The notes below the pieces were generated by a model. That model was given only the letters and a program-made list of their open reading frames with translations, was not told the DNA's origin and searched no databases. Of a stretch of 32,442 nt of DNA, positions 1-7,662 are shown piece after piece (within the stretch, counting starts at the first letter, position 1; the number at the start of each line of letters is the position of its first letter). The DNA comes from Zoogloea oleivorans (GTDB lineage Bacteria > Pseudomonadota > Gammaproteobacteria > Burkholderiales > Rhodocyclaceae), in NCBI RefSeq assembly GCF_008107625.1, contig NZ_SDKK01000034.1, positions 1-32,442 of the forward strand. Reading direction: 5' to 3'. A program made the translations under genes and the position numbers.

Positions 1-19
1 CTGAAAACGAGGAGACCCC
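1..19. repeat. Terminal inverted repeat end of an IS1071-like element
   Basis: The 19 bases ctgaaaacgaggagacccc are identical to 1824-1842. Read on the minus strand they begin GGGGTCTCCTCG, the form of a Tn3-family terminus and, from memory, that of IS1071. This copy would be the edge of an element lying mostly left of the window. The gldA start codon lies 29 bases beyond it. Confidence 0.75.
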
Positions 20-37
20 ATAATGTGCAATTTCAAG

Positions 38-43
38 AAGGAG
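38..43 (+). promoter_or_regulatory. Ribosome binding site that fixes the gldA start
   Basis: AAGGAG lies five bases before the ATG at 49. It favours that start over the in-frame GTG at 25, and the protein from ATG 49 begins like known GldA proteins ([11 protein letters not shown]). Confidence 0.8.
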
Positions 44-48
44 TTCCC

Positions 49-1167
49 ATGGACCGCGTCATTCAATCGCCCGGCAAATATGTACAAGGGGCCGATGCAC
101 TGCAACGGCTGGGGGACTACCTCAAGCCGCTGGCGGACAGCTGGCTGGTGATTGCCGACAAGTTCGTGCTGGGCTTTGCCGAAGACACCATCCGCCAAAG
201 CCTCAGCAAGGCCGGGCTGGCCATGGACATCGTCGCCTTCAACGGCGAATGCTCGCAAGGCGAGGTCGATCGCCTGTGCCAACTGACCACGCAAAACGGG
301 CGCAGCGCCATCGTCGGCATTGGTGGCGGCAAGACGCTGGACACCGCCAAGGCCGTGGCTTTTTTCCAGAAAGTGCCCGTGGCCGTGGCGCCCACTATCG
401 CCTCCACCGACGCGCCCTGCAGCGCGCTGTCGGTGCTCTACACCGATGACGGCGAATTCGACCGCTATCTGATGCTGCCCACCAACCCCGCCCTGGTGGT
501 GGTGGACACCGCCATTGTCGCCCGTGCACCGGCGCGGCTGCTGGCGGCCGGCATTGGTGATGCCCTGGCCACCTGGTTCGAGGCGCGTGCCGCATCGCGC
601 AGCAGCGCGGCCACCATGGCAGGCGGCCCGGCCACGCAGACCGCACTGAACCTGGCCAGGTTCTGCTACGACACCTTGCTGGAAGAGGGTGAAAAAGCCA
701 TGTTGGCCGTGCAGGCCCAGGTGGTGACGCCGGCGCTGGAGCGCATCGTCGAGGCCAACACCTACCTGAGCGGGGTGGGCTTTGAAAGCGGTGGCGTGGC
801 CGCCGCCCACGCCGTGCACAACGGCCTGACCGCCGTGGCTGAAACCCACCACTTCTATCACGGCGAAAAAGTGGCGTTTGGCGTGCTGGTGCAACTGGCG
901 CTGGAAAACGCCTCCAACGCGGAAATGCAGGAAGTGATGTCGCTGTGCCACGCCGTGGGCCTGCCCGTCACGCTGGCGCAGCTGGACATTACCGAAGACA
1001 TCCCCGCCAAGATGCGCGCCGTGGCCGAGCTGGCCTGCGCCCCTGGCGAGACCATCCACAACATGCCCGGCGGCGTGACGGTGGAGCAGGTCTATGGCGC
1101 GTTGCTGGTGGCGGACCAGCTGGGGCAGCATTTTCGACGTCGCTTTGATCGAAAAGCATTGGGATAG
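49..1167 (+). CDS. gldA: Glycerol dehydrogenase, C-terminus altered by transposon junction
   Basis: NAD-dependent glycerol dehydrogenase of the iron-type alcohol dehydrogenase family, oxidising glycerol to dihydroxyacetone in the cytoplasm. The 372-residue product has the nucleotide-binding GGGKTLD motif near residues 92-98. Asp171, His254 and His271 match the metal ligands known from E. coli and Geobacillus enzymes. From memory the protein is collinear with E. coli GldA (367 residues) until GQHF near residue 362. There the reading frame runs into an IS1071-like tnpA fragment and gains the unrelated end [10 protein letters not shown]. Only about five native residues are lost, so activity is plausible. 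The gene is not part of phenol metabolism and sits between two IS1071-like ends, which suggests it arrived as cargo or was captured. Confidence 0.93.
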   Translation: MDRVIQSPGKYVQGADALQRLGDYLKPLADSWLVIADKFVLGFAEDTIRQSLSKAGLAMDIVAFNGECSQGEVDRLCQLTTQNGRSAIVGIGGGKTLDTAKAVAFFQKVPVAVAPTIASTDAPCSALSVLYTDDGEFDRYLMLPTNPALVVVDTAIVARAPARLLAAGIGDALATWFEARAASRSSAATMAGGPATQTALNLARFCYDTLLEEGEKAMLAVQAQVVTPALERIVEANTYLSGVGFESGGVAAAHAVHNGLTAVAETHHFYHGEKVAFGVLVQLALENASNAEMQEVMSLCHAVGLPVTLAQLDITEDIPAKMRAVAELACAPGETIHNMPGGVTVEQVYGALLVADQLGQHFRRRFDRKALG

Positions 1168-1699
1168 TCTGGTGCACCTGGCAGCCTCGGTCATGAGCGG
1201 ACATGCCAGTGCGGTGGCAGCTCTTGCGCGGTTCGGTTCTGCCGCCCAGGGCGATCCAATCTATGAGGCTGGCGTGCAATTGGGGCGGTTGCTGCGTACG
1301 GCGTTTTTGGCTGACTACTTTGTCAAGGACGCTTTCAGGAACGAGTTGCGCCGGGTGCTCAATCGGGGCGAGGCTGTTAACGCCCTCAAGCGCGCCATTT
1401 ATACCGGCCGGATCAGCCCGGCGCAGGCCAAACGTGTCGATGAAATGCAGGCTGTGGCCGATGCGTTGAGCCTGATGGCCAACATCGTGATGGCGTGGAA
1501 TACCTCACAGATGCAGGCGGTCCTGGATCGCTGGTCGAACCGCCGCCAGGTCATTCCACCGGAACTGATCGGGAAGATTGCGCCCACCAGGCTGGAGAGC
1601 ATCAACTTGCGGGGTGTGTTTCGCTTCCCGGTTGACCGCTATGCTGACCAAATCCTGCCTTCGCGGCCAAATGCATCGATAACTGGCACCAATGGATGA
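1133..1699 (+). pseudogene. tnpA: 3' fragment of Tn3-family transposase (IS1071-like tnpA)
   Basis: The frame from [10 protein letters not shown] to the stop at 1699 encodes about 188 residues that read as the C-terminal end of a Tn3-family transposase. Recognisable parts are LNRGEAVNALKRAIYTGR, ANIVMAWNTSQMQ and APTRLESINLRGVFRF. A full IS1071 transposase is about 970 residues (from memory), so roughly four fifths is missing from the 5' side, including most of the catalytic region. The apparent start at 1094 lies inside gldA in another frame and is not a real start. The break with gldA falls near 1132-1134. This copy cannot transpose by itself. Confidence 0.88.
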
Positions 1700-1823
1700 A
1701 ACCGACCACGGTTTGACGCCACGAATCGCAGATTTGAAAGTGAACAGGAAAGTCAATGAAATCAACGATCTACCAACACCACCTCCGCGCCAGTGCTAGC
1801 TTTTCGTACCGTCACTTATTGCA

Positions 1824-1842
1824 CTGAAAACGAGGAGACCCC
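1824..1842. repeat. Terminal inverted repeat end, second copy
   Basis: Identical 19-mer to 1-19 and in the same orientation. It abuts the dmpP remnant with no spacer. Confidence 0.8.
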
Positions 1843-1917
1843 GACATCTACACCGAAAAGTTTCTCTCGGCCGCAGACACCAACCAGCAGCGCAGCCCCT
1901 TGTTCAAACGGGTTTGA
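1843..1917 (+). pseudogene. dmpP: Last 24 codons of phenol hydroxylase reductase subunit (dmpP)
   Basis: Directly after the IS1071-like end, one frame reads DIYTEKFLSAADTNQQRSPL followed by FKRV and a stop at 1915-1917. From memory this is the typical C-terminus of the FAD/[2Fe-2S] reductase component of multicomponent phenol hydroxylases (DmpP/PhlF/AphP). Position supports this, because dmpP directly precedes dmpQ in dmp-type operons. Everything upstream (dmpKLMNO and most of dmpP) is missing, so the insertion or deletion removed the phenol-to-catechol step here. The fragment has no start codon of its own. Confidence 0.75.
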
Positions 1918-1928
1918 ATGGACACACG

Positions 1929-2276
1929 ATGTTTTTAGACACCCGCCCCAAGGTCCCTGTTCACGTCACGCAAACAGACGAAACATTTCCGTGTGCCCAT
2001 GACGAAAGCCTGCTGCAAGGCATGTTGCGTTTGGGGCGCAAGGGTATCCCGGTGGGATGTGTCAATGGTGGTTGCGGCGTTTGCAAGGTTCACATTCTTG
2101 AGGGGCAAACTCACCCGCTCGGTCCCGTCAGTCGCGCTCATGTCAGTGCTGAAGAAGAAACCCAAGGTTTTACTTTGGCCTGCCGTGTCGCACCAGTTAC
2201 CGCCATCCGGCTGGAGGTGACTGGCAAGTTTGAAAAGCCGTTTCGCAAAGGGTTTGCTGCTACAGCAAACGCCTGA
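1929..2276 (+). CDS. dmpQ: XylT/DmpQ-type [2Fe-2S] ferredoxin
   Basis: Small plant-type ferredoxin of 115 residues. It reduces the inactive ferric form of catechol 2,3-dioxygenase and so reactivates DmpB. Cys44-x4-Cys49-x2-Cys52 and Cys85 form the cluster-binding pattern, within [13 protein letters not shown] and LACRV. ATG 1929 is chosen because it gives a family-like N-terminus. No clear Shine-Dalgarno lies before it, and an in-frame TTG at 1914 overlapping the dmpP stop is possible. Such genes are normally translated by coupling to dmpP, and that coupling is broken here because dmpP is truncated. It lies 23 bases before dmpB, the usual order. Confidence 0.9.
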   Translation: MFLDTRPKVPVHVTQTDETFPCAHDESLLQGMLRLGRKGIPVGCVNGGCGVCKVHILEGQTHPLGPVSRAHVSAEEETQGFTLACRVAPVTAIRLEVTGKFEKPFRKGFAATANA

Positions 2277-2299
2277 GTTTTAACCTAGAGGAGACTTCA

Positions 2300-3244
2300 A
2301 TGGGTATTATGAGAATTGGTCATGCCAGCCTGCGGGTGATGGATATGGCTGCCGCTCTTAAGCACTACGAAAAGGTGCTGGGCATGAAAAAAACGATGGA
2401 GGACAAACATGGCAACGTGTACCTCAAATGCTGGGACGAGTGGGACAAGTTCTCTGTGATTCTCACGCCCTCTGACCAGGCGGGTTTGAATCATGTGGCC
2501 TACAAGGTCGAAAAGGACAGCGACCTTGACGAGTTGAAAAAGAAGGTTGAGGCCTACGGCATCAAAACAGCCATGCTGGAAGAAGGCACCTTGCCATCAA
2601 TGGGTCGCATGCTTCAATTCAACCTGCCAAGCGGTCACGAAATGCGACTTTACGCGATGAAAGAGTACGTGGGTACCGAGGTTGGAATTGACAACCCCGA
2701 TCCATGGCCAGACAACATCACGGGCGCCGGCGCGCACTGGCTCGACCACTGCCTGTTGATGTGCGAGCTCAATCCAGAGACGGGCATCAACAAGGTGGCT
2801 GAAAACACCAAGTTCATGACCGATGTGCTGGACTTTTTTCTCACTGAGCAGGTGGTTGTGGGCCCCAACGGCGCGATTCAAGCGGCTACCTGGATGGCAC
2901 GCACCACCACACCACACGATATCGCCTTTGTCGGCGGTCCGCGCATGGGCTTGCACCACATTGCTTTTTTCCTGGATTCATGGAATGACATCTTGAAGTC
3001 GGCCGACGTGATGGCAAAAACCAAGACACGGATCGACGTGGCGCCCACACGCCACGGAATCACGCGTGGCGAGACCATTTACTTCTTTGATCCGAGTGGC
3101 AACCGCAACGAAACTTTTGCTGGTCTGGGTTACCTGGCTCAACGCGACCGCCCCGTAACCACATGGGACGAGTCTCATCTGGGAAGCGGTATTTTTTACC
3201 ATACGGGTGATCTTGTACCGTCCTTCACCGAGGTGTACACCTGA
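2300..3244 (+). CDS. dmpB: Catechol 2,3-dioxygenase
   Basis: Extradiol ring-cleavage dioxygenase that converts catechol to 2-hydroxymuconic semialdehyde. The 314-residue protein has the two-domain vicinal-oxygen-chelate fold of XylE. Non-heme Fe(II) ligands align by eye with XylE: His150 (WLDHCLL), His220 (GLHHIAF) and Glu271 (GNRNETFAG). The signature [11 protein letters not shown] is intact. A good ribosome binding site (GAGGAGAC) precedes the ATG. From memory the sequence is nearer the catechol dioxygenases of Comamonadaceae phenol degraders than TOL-plasmid XylE. By eye, base composition here is lower in GC than in the genes from dmpE onward. Confidence 0.96.
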   Translation: MGIMRIGHASLRVMDMAAALKHYEKVLGMKKTMEDKHGNVYLKCWDEWDKFSVILTPSDQAGLNHVAYKVEKDSDLDELKKKVEAYGIKTAMLEEGTLPSMGRMLQFNLPSGHEMRLYAMKEYVGTEVGIDNPDPWPDNITGAGAHWLDHCLLMCELNPETGINKVAENTKFMTDVLDFFLTEQVVVGPNGAIQAATWMARTTTPHDIAFVGGPRMGLHHIAFFLDSWNDILKSADVMAKTKTRIDVAPTRHGITRGETIYFFDPSGNRNETFAGLGYLAQRDRPVTTWDESHLGSGIFYHTGDLVPSFTEVYT

Positions 3245-3257
3245 GTCGTCTGACGCA

Positions 3258-3701
3258 ATGATGAAAGGATTTGACGTTTCAAGTGTGGAGGTGCATGCCA
3301 TTTCGGTCGCAGCCGCTGCATCGGCCGTTCAGGCTGCGGTAGCGCACGCGAGCGAACTTGGCATTCGCATCAACGTCGCCGTTACGGATTCAGCAGGCGT
3401 GCTCGTGGCTTTCCTGCGCATGCCGGGGGCTTTTCTTCACTCAGTGGAGATTGCCATCGACAAGGCATACACCGCTGCCAGCTTTGGTTTTCCGACCTCC
3501 GAGTGGATGGGTATTCTTGCAGGCGATGAGGCTTTGCGGCTGGGGATGCCACTGCGGCCACGTCTGGTGGTCTTTGGTGGCGGCTTGCCAATCCGTGATG
3601 GTGGACATTTGTTAGGCGGTATCGGTGTCTCGGGAGGGTCTGCCGAGCAGGATGCGGCTTGTGCTCAGGCCGGGTTGACGGCCGTCGGGTTAAGTAGCTA
3701 A
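3258..3701 (+). CDS. GlcG/HbpS-like (DUF336) small protein
   Basis: 147 residues of the GlcG/HbpS family, recognised by INVAVTDSAGVLVAFLRMPG, the following AIDKAYTAASFGFPTSEW and the C-terminal GGIGVSGGSAEQD. Some family members bind heme or cobalamin, but the role in meta-cleavage operons is not settled. A similar small open reading frame occurs between the dioxygenase and semialdehyde dehydrogenase genes in Comamonas aph-type clusters (from memory). It starts 13 bases after dmpB at the first of two adjacent ATG codons (3258 and 3261). The longer frame from 3207 overlaps dmpB and is unlikely. A function in protecting or reactivating the iron dioxygenase is a guess. Confidence 0.85.
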   Translation: MMKGFDVSSVEVHAISVAAAASAVQAAVAHASELGIRINVAVTDSAGVLVAFLRMPGAFLHSVEIAIDKAYTAASFGFPTSEWMGILAGDEALRLGMPLRPRLVVFGGGLPIRDGGHLLGGIGVSGGSAEQDAACAQAGLTAVGLSS

Positions 3702-3800
3702 CTTTCCTGGCCCTTGGCGGTAGTCGACTGGGGCCATGAAAGTTATTTAACGTTATCGGCGCAAGGCTTTGCCAAAGCGCCACTTTAGGGAAAGTGCATC

Positions 3801-5261
3801 ATGAAAGAAATCAAGAACTTCATCAACGGGCAGTACGTCACCAATGTCAGTGGCAAGACCTACGAGAAGCGCAACCCGGTCGACAACAGCCTGATTGGCA
3901 TGGTGTATGAGGCCGGCCAACCTGAGGTGGATGCTGCCGTGGTCGCCGCACGCGCCGCGCTGAAGGGTCCTTGGGGCAAGCTCTCGGTGGTAGATCGCTG
4001 CGCCATGCTCGACGGTCTGGTGGCCGAGATCAACCACCGCTTTGATGACTTCCTGCAAGCCGAGATTGCCGACACCGGCAAGCCAGCGCACCTGGCCTCG
4101 CACATCGATATCCCGCGCGGTGCTGCCAACTTCAAGATATTTACCGACACCATCAAGAACGTCTCCACCGAGTCGTTCGAGATGCGCACCCCTGACGGAA
4201 AAACTGCGCGAAGCTACGGTGTGCGCACACCGCGCGGCGTGATCGCCATCATCTGTCCCTGGAATCTGCCGCTGTTGTTGATGACCTGGAAATGTGGTCC
4301 TGCCATGGCCTGTGGCAACACCGTGGTGGTGAAGCCGTCGGAATCGACCCCCAGCACCGCCACGCTGCTGGGCGAAGTGATGAACAAGGTGGGCGTTCCA
4401 CCCGGCGTGTACAACGTGGTCAATGGCTTTGGGGTCAATTCGGCTGGCTCGTTCTTGACCGCCCACCAAGGTGTCAACGGCATCACCTTTACCGGTGAGA
4501 CCAAAACCGGCACCGCCATCATGAAAGCGGCGGCTGATGGCATTCGCCCGGTATCCTTAGAGCTGGGTGGCAAAAACGCGGCGGTAGTGTTTGCTGATTG
4601 TGATTTTGAAAACGCTCTGACCACCGTGACCCGCTCTGCCTTTGAAAACTGCGGCCAAGTCTGTTTGGGCACTGAGCGCGTGTATGTGGAGCGACCGATT
4701 TTTGACAAATTCGTCAGCGCCCTGAAAGAGCGCGCCGCGGCCATGAAGCCCGGCCGCCCGTTCGATGCCGATACCAAAATTGGCCCGCTGGTGAGCAAAA
4801 TCCACCAGAAAAAGGTGCTCTCTTACTACGCCAAAGCCAAGGCAGAAGGTGCCAATATTGTTCTTGGTGGCGGCGTTCCCAATATGCCAGATGACCTGAA
4901 AGACGGCTGCTGGGTAGAACCCACCATCTGGACCGGCCTGCCCGAGAGCTCACCTATTGTTCGTGAAGAAATTTTTGGCCCATGCTGCCATATCCAGCCG
5001 TTTGAAACCGAAGACGAGGTGCTCAATATGATCAACGACAGCCCTTACGGACTGGCCACTTCTATCCACACCCAGGATATCAGCCGAGCCAGCCGCCTGG
5101 CAACGCAAATCGAGGTGGGTCTGTGCTGGATCAACAGCTGGTTCCTGCGTGATTTGCGCACGCCCTTTGGCGGCTCCAAGCAGTCGGGTATCGGGCGTGA
5201 AGGTGGCCTGCATTCGCTGGAGTTCTACACCGAACTGCGCAACGTGATGATCAAGTATTAA
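3801..5261 (+). CDS. dmpC: 2-hydroxymuconic semialdehyde dehydrogenase
   Basis: NAD-dependent aldehyde dehydrogenase of 486 residues that oxidises 2-hydroxymuconic semialdehyde to 4-oxalocrotonate, opening the oxalocrotonate branch of the meta pathway. Catalytic Cys288 lies in FENCGQVCLG and the general base Glu254 in SLELGGKN. The cofactor-loop motif FTGETKTG is present, with CPWNLPLLL near residue 152. It follows the GlcG-like gene after 99 bases. Product and position match dmpC/xylG. By eye the GC content is a little higher than in dmpB. Confidence 0.95.
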   Translation: MKEIKNFINGQYVTNVSGKTYEKRNPVDNSLIGMVYEAGQPEVDAAVVAARAALKGPWGKLSVVDRCAMLDGLVAEINHRFDDFLQAEIADTGKPAHLASHIDIPRGAANFKIFTDTIKNVSTESFEMRTPDGKTARSYGVRTPRGVIAIICPWNLPLLLMTWKCGPAMACGNTVVVKPSESTPSTATLLGEVMNKVGVPPGVYNVVNGFGVNSAGSFLTAHQGVNGITFTGETKTGTAIMKAAADGIRPVSLELGGKNAAVVFADCDFENALTTVTRSAFENCGQVCLGTERVYVERPIFDKFVSALKERAAAMKPGRPFDADTKIGPLVSKIHQKKVLSYYAKAKAEGANIVLGGGVPNMPDDLKDGCWVEPTIWTGLPESSPIVREEIFGPCCHIQPFETEDEVLNMINDSPYGLATSIHTQDISRASRLATQIEVGLCWINSWFLRDLRTPFGGSKQSGIGREGGLHSLEFYTELRNVMIKY

Positions 5262-5297
5262 TTAATTGAGCCCCCAATTTTTTTGTAAGAAACTCCC

Positions 5298-5909
5298 ATG
5301 AAGCTTTATTACTCTCCTGGCGCTTGCTCGCTGTCACCCCACATTGCCCTGCGCGAAGCCGGTCTGGACTTTGACTTGGTCAAGGTCGATCTCAAAACCA
5401 AGAAAACCGATGCTGGTGACGATTACTTTGCAGCGAACCCCAGCGGCTATGTGCCCTGCTTGCAGCTCGACGATGGTCGCACGCTCACCGAAGGCCCCTC
5501 CATCGTGCAATACATCGCTGACCAAGCGGCTGGCAAAAAACTTGCGCCGCTCAACGGCACGTTTGAGCGCTATCAACTACAGCAGTGGCTTAACTTTATT
5601 TCCACCGAGATTCATAAAAGCTTTTCCCCGCTGTTCAATCCCGATGCCAGCGCTGACTCCAAGGCTACGGCGCGCAAGACTTTGGATGCCCGCTTGGCGA
5701 CAGCAGCAGCACAACTTTCCAAGACACCCTATTTGCTTGGAGAGAGCTACTCTGTCGCCGACATCTACCTGTTTGTTACCTTGGGCTGGGCTGGCTATGT
5801 GGGTGTGGACTTGGCGCCATGGCCTGCGTTGCAACACTTTTCGGCCCGGGTGGCCTCCCGCGATGCCGTTCAGGCCACCTTGCGCGCAGAAGGTTTGATT
5901 CAGGCCTGA
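5298..5909 (+). CDS. Beta-class glutathione S-transferase (BphK-like)
   Basis: 203-residue bacterial beta-class GST. The N-terminal thioredoxin fold carries the characteristic Cys10 (MKLYYSPGAC), and His106 in EIHKSFSPLF matches the second conserved residue of the class. The C-terminal helical domain follows. BphK-type enzymes encoded inside biphenyl and phenol meta operons can dehalogenate chlorinated ring-cleavage products, but the substrate here is unknown. The gene starts 36 bases after dmpC and ends two bases before dmpD, so it is co-transcribed. Together with dmpD it looks slightly lower in GC than the dmpE-dmpI stretch, which may reflect separate recruitment. Confidence 0.93.
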   Translation: MKLYYSPGACSLSPHIALREAGLDFDLVKVDLKTKKTDAGDDYFAANPSGYVPCLQLDDGRTLTEGPSIVQYIADQAAGKKLAPLNGTFERYQLQQWLNFISTEIHKSFSPLFNPDASADSKATARKTLDARLATAAAQLSKTPYLLGESYSVADIYLFVTLGWAGYVGVDLAPWPALQHFSARVASRDAVQATLRAEGLIQA

Positions 5910-5911
5910 AC

Positions 5912-6757
5912 ATGATGACAACATCCAATCCAGAAATTGCACAATCGATTGTTGCTGCGGGCATCCGCACCAACTTCCATGATGTGGGCACCGGCTTCCC
6001 GGTTCTGTTGATTCACGGTTCCGGCCCGGGCGTGACCGCGTGGGCCAACTGGCGCCTGGCAATGCCTGCGCTGGCCAAACAGGCTCGGGTCATTGCACCC
6101 GACATGGTGGGTTTCGGTTTTACAGAACGGCCAGATGGTTTTGCATACACGATGCATGCCTGGGTCAGGCAAGCCATTGGCCTGTTGGATGCACTGAAGC
6201 TTGATCAGGTTGATCTGGTTGGCAACTCCTTTGGTGGTGCGCTGTCCCTTGCACTGGCCATTCGTCACCCCCAGCGTGTTCGCCGCCTGGTGCTTATGGG
6301 GGCCGCTGGTGTCGAGTTTGAGCTGACACCTGGCCTGGATGCCGTTTGGGGCTATACGCCATCGCTTGACAACATGCGCAAGCTGCTGGACATCTTTGCC
6401 TTTGACCGCGGACTGGTGACCGATGAACTTGCACGACTGCGCTACGACGCCAGTATCCAGCCGGGATTTCAGGAAGCTTTTTCGTCGATGTTCCCCGCAC
6501 CGCGTCAGCGCTGGGTGGCATCACTGGCAAGTCCTGAAGCGGATATACAAGCACTGCCACACGAAACTCTGATCATTCATGGTCGCGAAGACCAAGTCTT
6601 GCCTTTGTCAAACTCGATCCGGCTGAACGCGCTGATTTCACGTTCACAGTTGCATGTGTTTGGGCGCTGCGGTCACTGGACGCAAATTGAGCATGCGGCA
6701 CGTTTTGCGCAGTTGGTCGGGAATTTCTTGGCTGAGGAAGACGCATGGGCTGCCTGA
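5912..6757 (+). CDS. dmpD: 2-hydroxymuconic semialdehyde hydrolase
   Basis: Alpha/beta-hydrolase of 281 residues that cleaves 2-hydroxymuconic semialdehyde (or its methyl-ketone analogues) to 2-oxopent-4-enoate and formate or another acid. This is the hydrolytic branch of the meta pathway. The triad is visible: Ser106 in GNSFGG, Asp227 in HGREDQV and His255 in GRCGHW. The oxyanion motif HGSGPG is at residues 35-40. The start is the first of two ATGs (5912 and 5915), two bases after the GST stop. The longer frame from 5819 lies inside the GST gene. The sequence is collinear with DmpD/XylF, as far as memory allows comparison. Confidence 0.95.
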   Translation: MMTTSNPEIAQSIVAAGIRTNFHDVGTGFPVLLIHGSGPGVTAWANWRLAMPALAKQARVIAPDMVGFGFTERPDGFAYTMHAWVRQAIGLLDALKLDQVDLVGNSFGGALSLALAIRHPQRVRRLVLMGAAGVEFELTPGLDAVWGYTPSLDNMRKLLDIFAFDRGLVTDELARLRYDASIQPGFQEAFSSMFPAPRQRWVASLASPEADIQALPHETLIIHGREDQVLPLSNSIRLNALISRSQLHVFGRCGHWTQIEHAARFAQLVGNFLAEEDAWAA

Positions 6758-6765
6758 AAGATTCG

Positions 6766-6820
6766 TAAAAACTACTACTTTGATAGCTTATTGCGCTTAT
6801 TTAATAAGGGCTAGAGGCTT
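6766..6820. repeat. Comamonadaceae-type short interspersed repeat
   Basis: The dmpD-dmpE gap (106 bases) holds a block containing actactactttgatagctt, then gcgctt, then aataagggctagaggc. From memory this TTGATAGCT...GCGCTT...AATAAGGGCTAG pattern recurs between genes in Acidovorax, Polaromonas and relatives. The arms CTTATT (6787-6792) and AATAAG (6803-6808) can pair across a ten-base loop. It could affect mRNA processing between dmpD and dmpE. Only one copy lies in the window, so repetition cannot be shown here. Confidence 0.5.
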
Positions 6821-6863
6821 GAAAGATCAATATTTTCTAATTAACCAACCGAGCTGAACCGAA

Positions 6864-7646
6864 ATGGATGCAAAACTAATTGAAACCCTGGGCGATGAGC
6901 TTTACCACGCCATGAGCACACAAACCGTGGTGGACCCGCTCACCAGCCGTCACCCCGAGATCACCATCGAGAACGCTTACCACATCCAGCAGCGTATGTT
7001 GTCACGGCGCCTGCGGGCGGGTGAGCGTGTGGTAGGCAAGAAAATTGGCGTCACCTCTGCTGCCGTGATGAATATGCTGGGCGTTTACCAGCCTGACTTT
7101 GGCTATCTGCTCGACGGCATGATCTACAACGAAGGCCAGTCGATCGACATCGCCACACTCATCCAGCCCAAGGCCGAAGGTGAAATCGCCTTCATCCTGA
7201 AAAAAGACCTGATGGGGCCTGGCGTCAGCAACGCCGACGTGCTGGCCGCCACCGAATGTGTGATGCCTTGCTTCGAGATCGTTGATAGCCGCATTCGCGA
7301 CTGGAAGATCAAGATCCAGGACACCGTCGCGGACAACGCCTCGTGCGGGGTCTTTGTGCTGGGTGACCGCGCCGTGAACCCGCGCCATATTGATCTGTCC
7401 ACCTGCGGTATGGTGCTGGAGAAAAATGGCGAAATCATCGGCACCGGTGCGGGCGCAGCCGCCCTTGGGTCGCCGGTGAATGCAGTCACCTGGTTGGTCA
7501 ACACCTTGGGCCGACTGGGTATCGGCATGAAAGCGGGTGAAGTCATCTTGTCGGGCGCTTTGGCGGCCATGTCGCCGGCCAAAGCGGGCGACAACTTCCG
7601 CGTGTCGATTGGCGGGTTGGGCAACTGCTCAGTGCGTTTCTCCTGA
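6864..7646 (+). CDS. dmpE: 2-oxopent-4-enoate hydratase
   Basis: Adds water to 2-oxopent-4-enoate (2-hydroxypenta-2,4-dienoate) to give 4-hydroxy-2-oxovalerate. The 260-residue protein belongs to the hydratase/decarboxylase (MhpD/DmpE/DmpH) family. Metal-binding acidic residues are visible as Glu105 and Glu107 (KAEGEIAF) and Glu138 (CFEIVDSRI). It is related to DmpH encoded about 3.5 kb downstream, and the two are known to work as a complex. DmpE is the one with IRDWKIKIQDTVADN and an N-terminus rich in TVVDPLTSRHP, as in DmpE/XylJ. Confidence 0.92.
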   Translation: MDAKLIETLGDELYHAMSTQTVVDPLTSRHPEITIENAYHIQQRMLSRRLRAGERVVGKKIGVTSAAVMNMLGVYQPDFGYLLDGMIYNEGQSIDIATLIQPKAEGEIAFILKKDLMGPGVSNADVLAATECVMPCFEIVDSRIRDWKIKIQDTVADNASCGVFVLGDRAVNPRHIDLSTCGMVLEKNGEIIGTGAGAAALGSPVNAVTWLVNTLGRLGIGMKAGEVILSGALAAMSPAKAGDNFRVSIGGLGNCSVRFS

Positions 7647-7662
7647 AACTGCCTGAGTCGCG

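Larger units (their letters stand above)
1133..1842 (+). mobile_element. Truncated IS1071-like element (right end)
   Basis: The segment runs from the broken tnpA through about 140 bases of non-coding end to the terminal repeat at 1842. IS1071 is known for unusually long inverted repeats of about 110 bases, which would cover roughly 1733-1842. The left end of this copy is absent, replaced by gldA. No five-base target duplication can be judged because one end is missing. IS1071 commonly flanks catabolic genes in Comamonadaceae, which fits the operon on its right. Confidence 0.8.

Noticed and set aside
1-1842. Intact composite transposon carrying gldA
   Set aside because: Only one end of the left element is in the window and the right copy lacks its own left end and most of tnpA, so a functional composite unit cannot be claimed.
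1793-2002. Open frame of 69 codons across the IS end and the dmpP tail
   Set aside because: It crosses the IS1071-like terminus in a frame unlike dmpP or dmpQ, has no ribosome binding site and a Ser/Thr/Pro-rich nonsense-like composition.
3745-3775. Weak stem GGCGC...GCGCC before dmpC as a terminator
   Set aside because: The stem is short with an internal loop and no T-run, and dmpC is clearly part of the same pathway operon.
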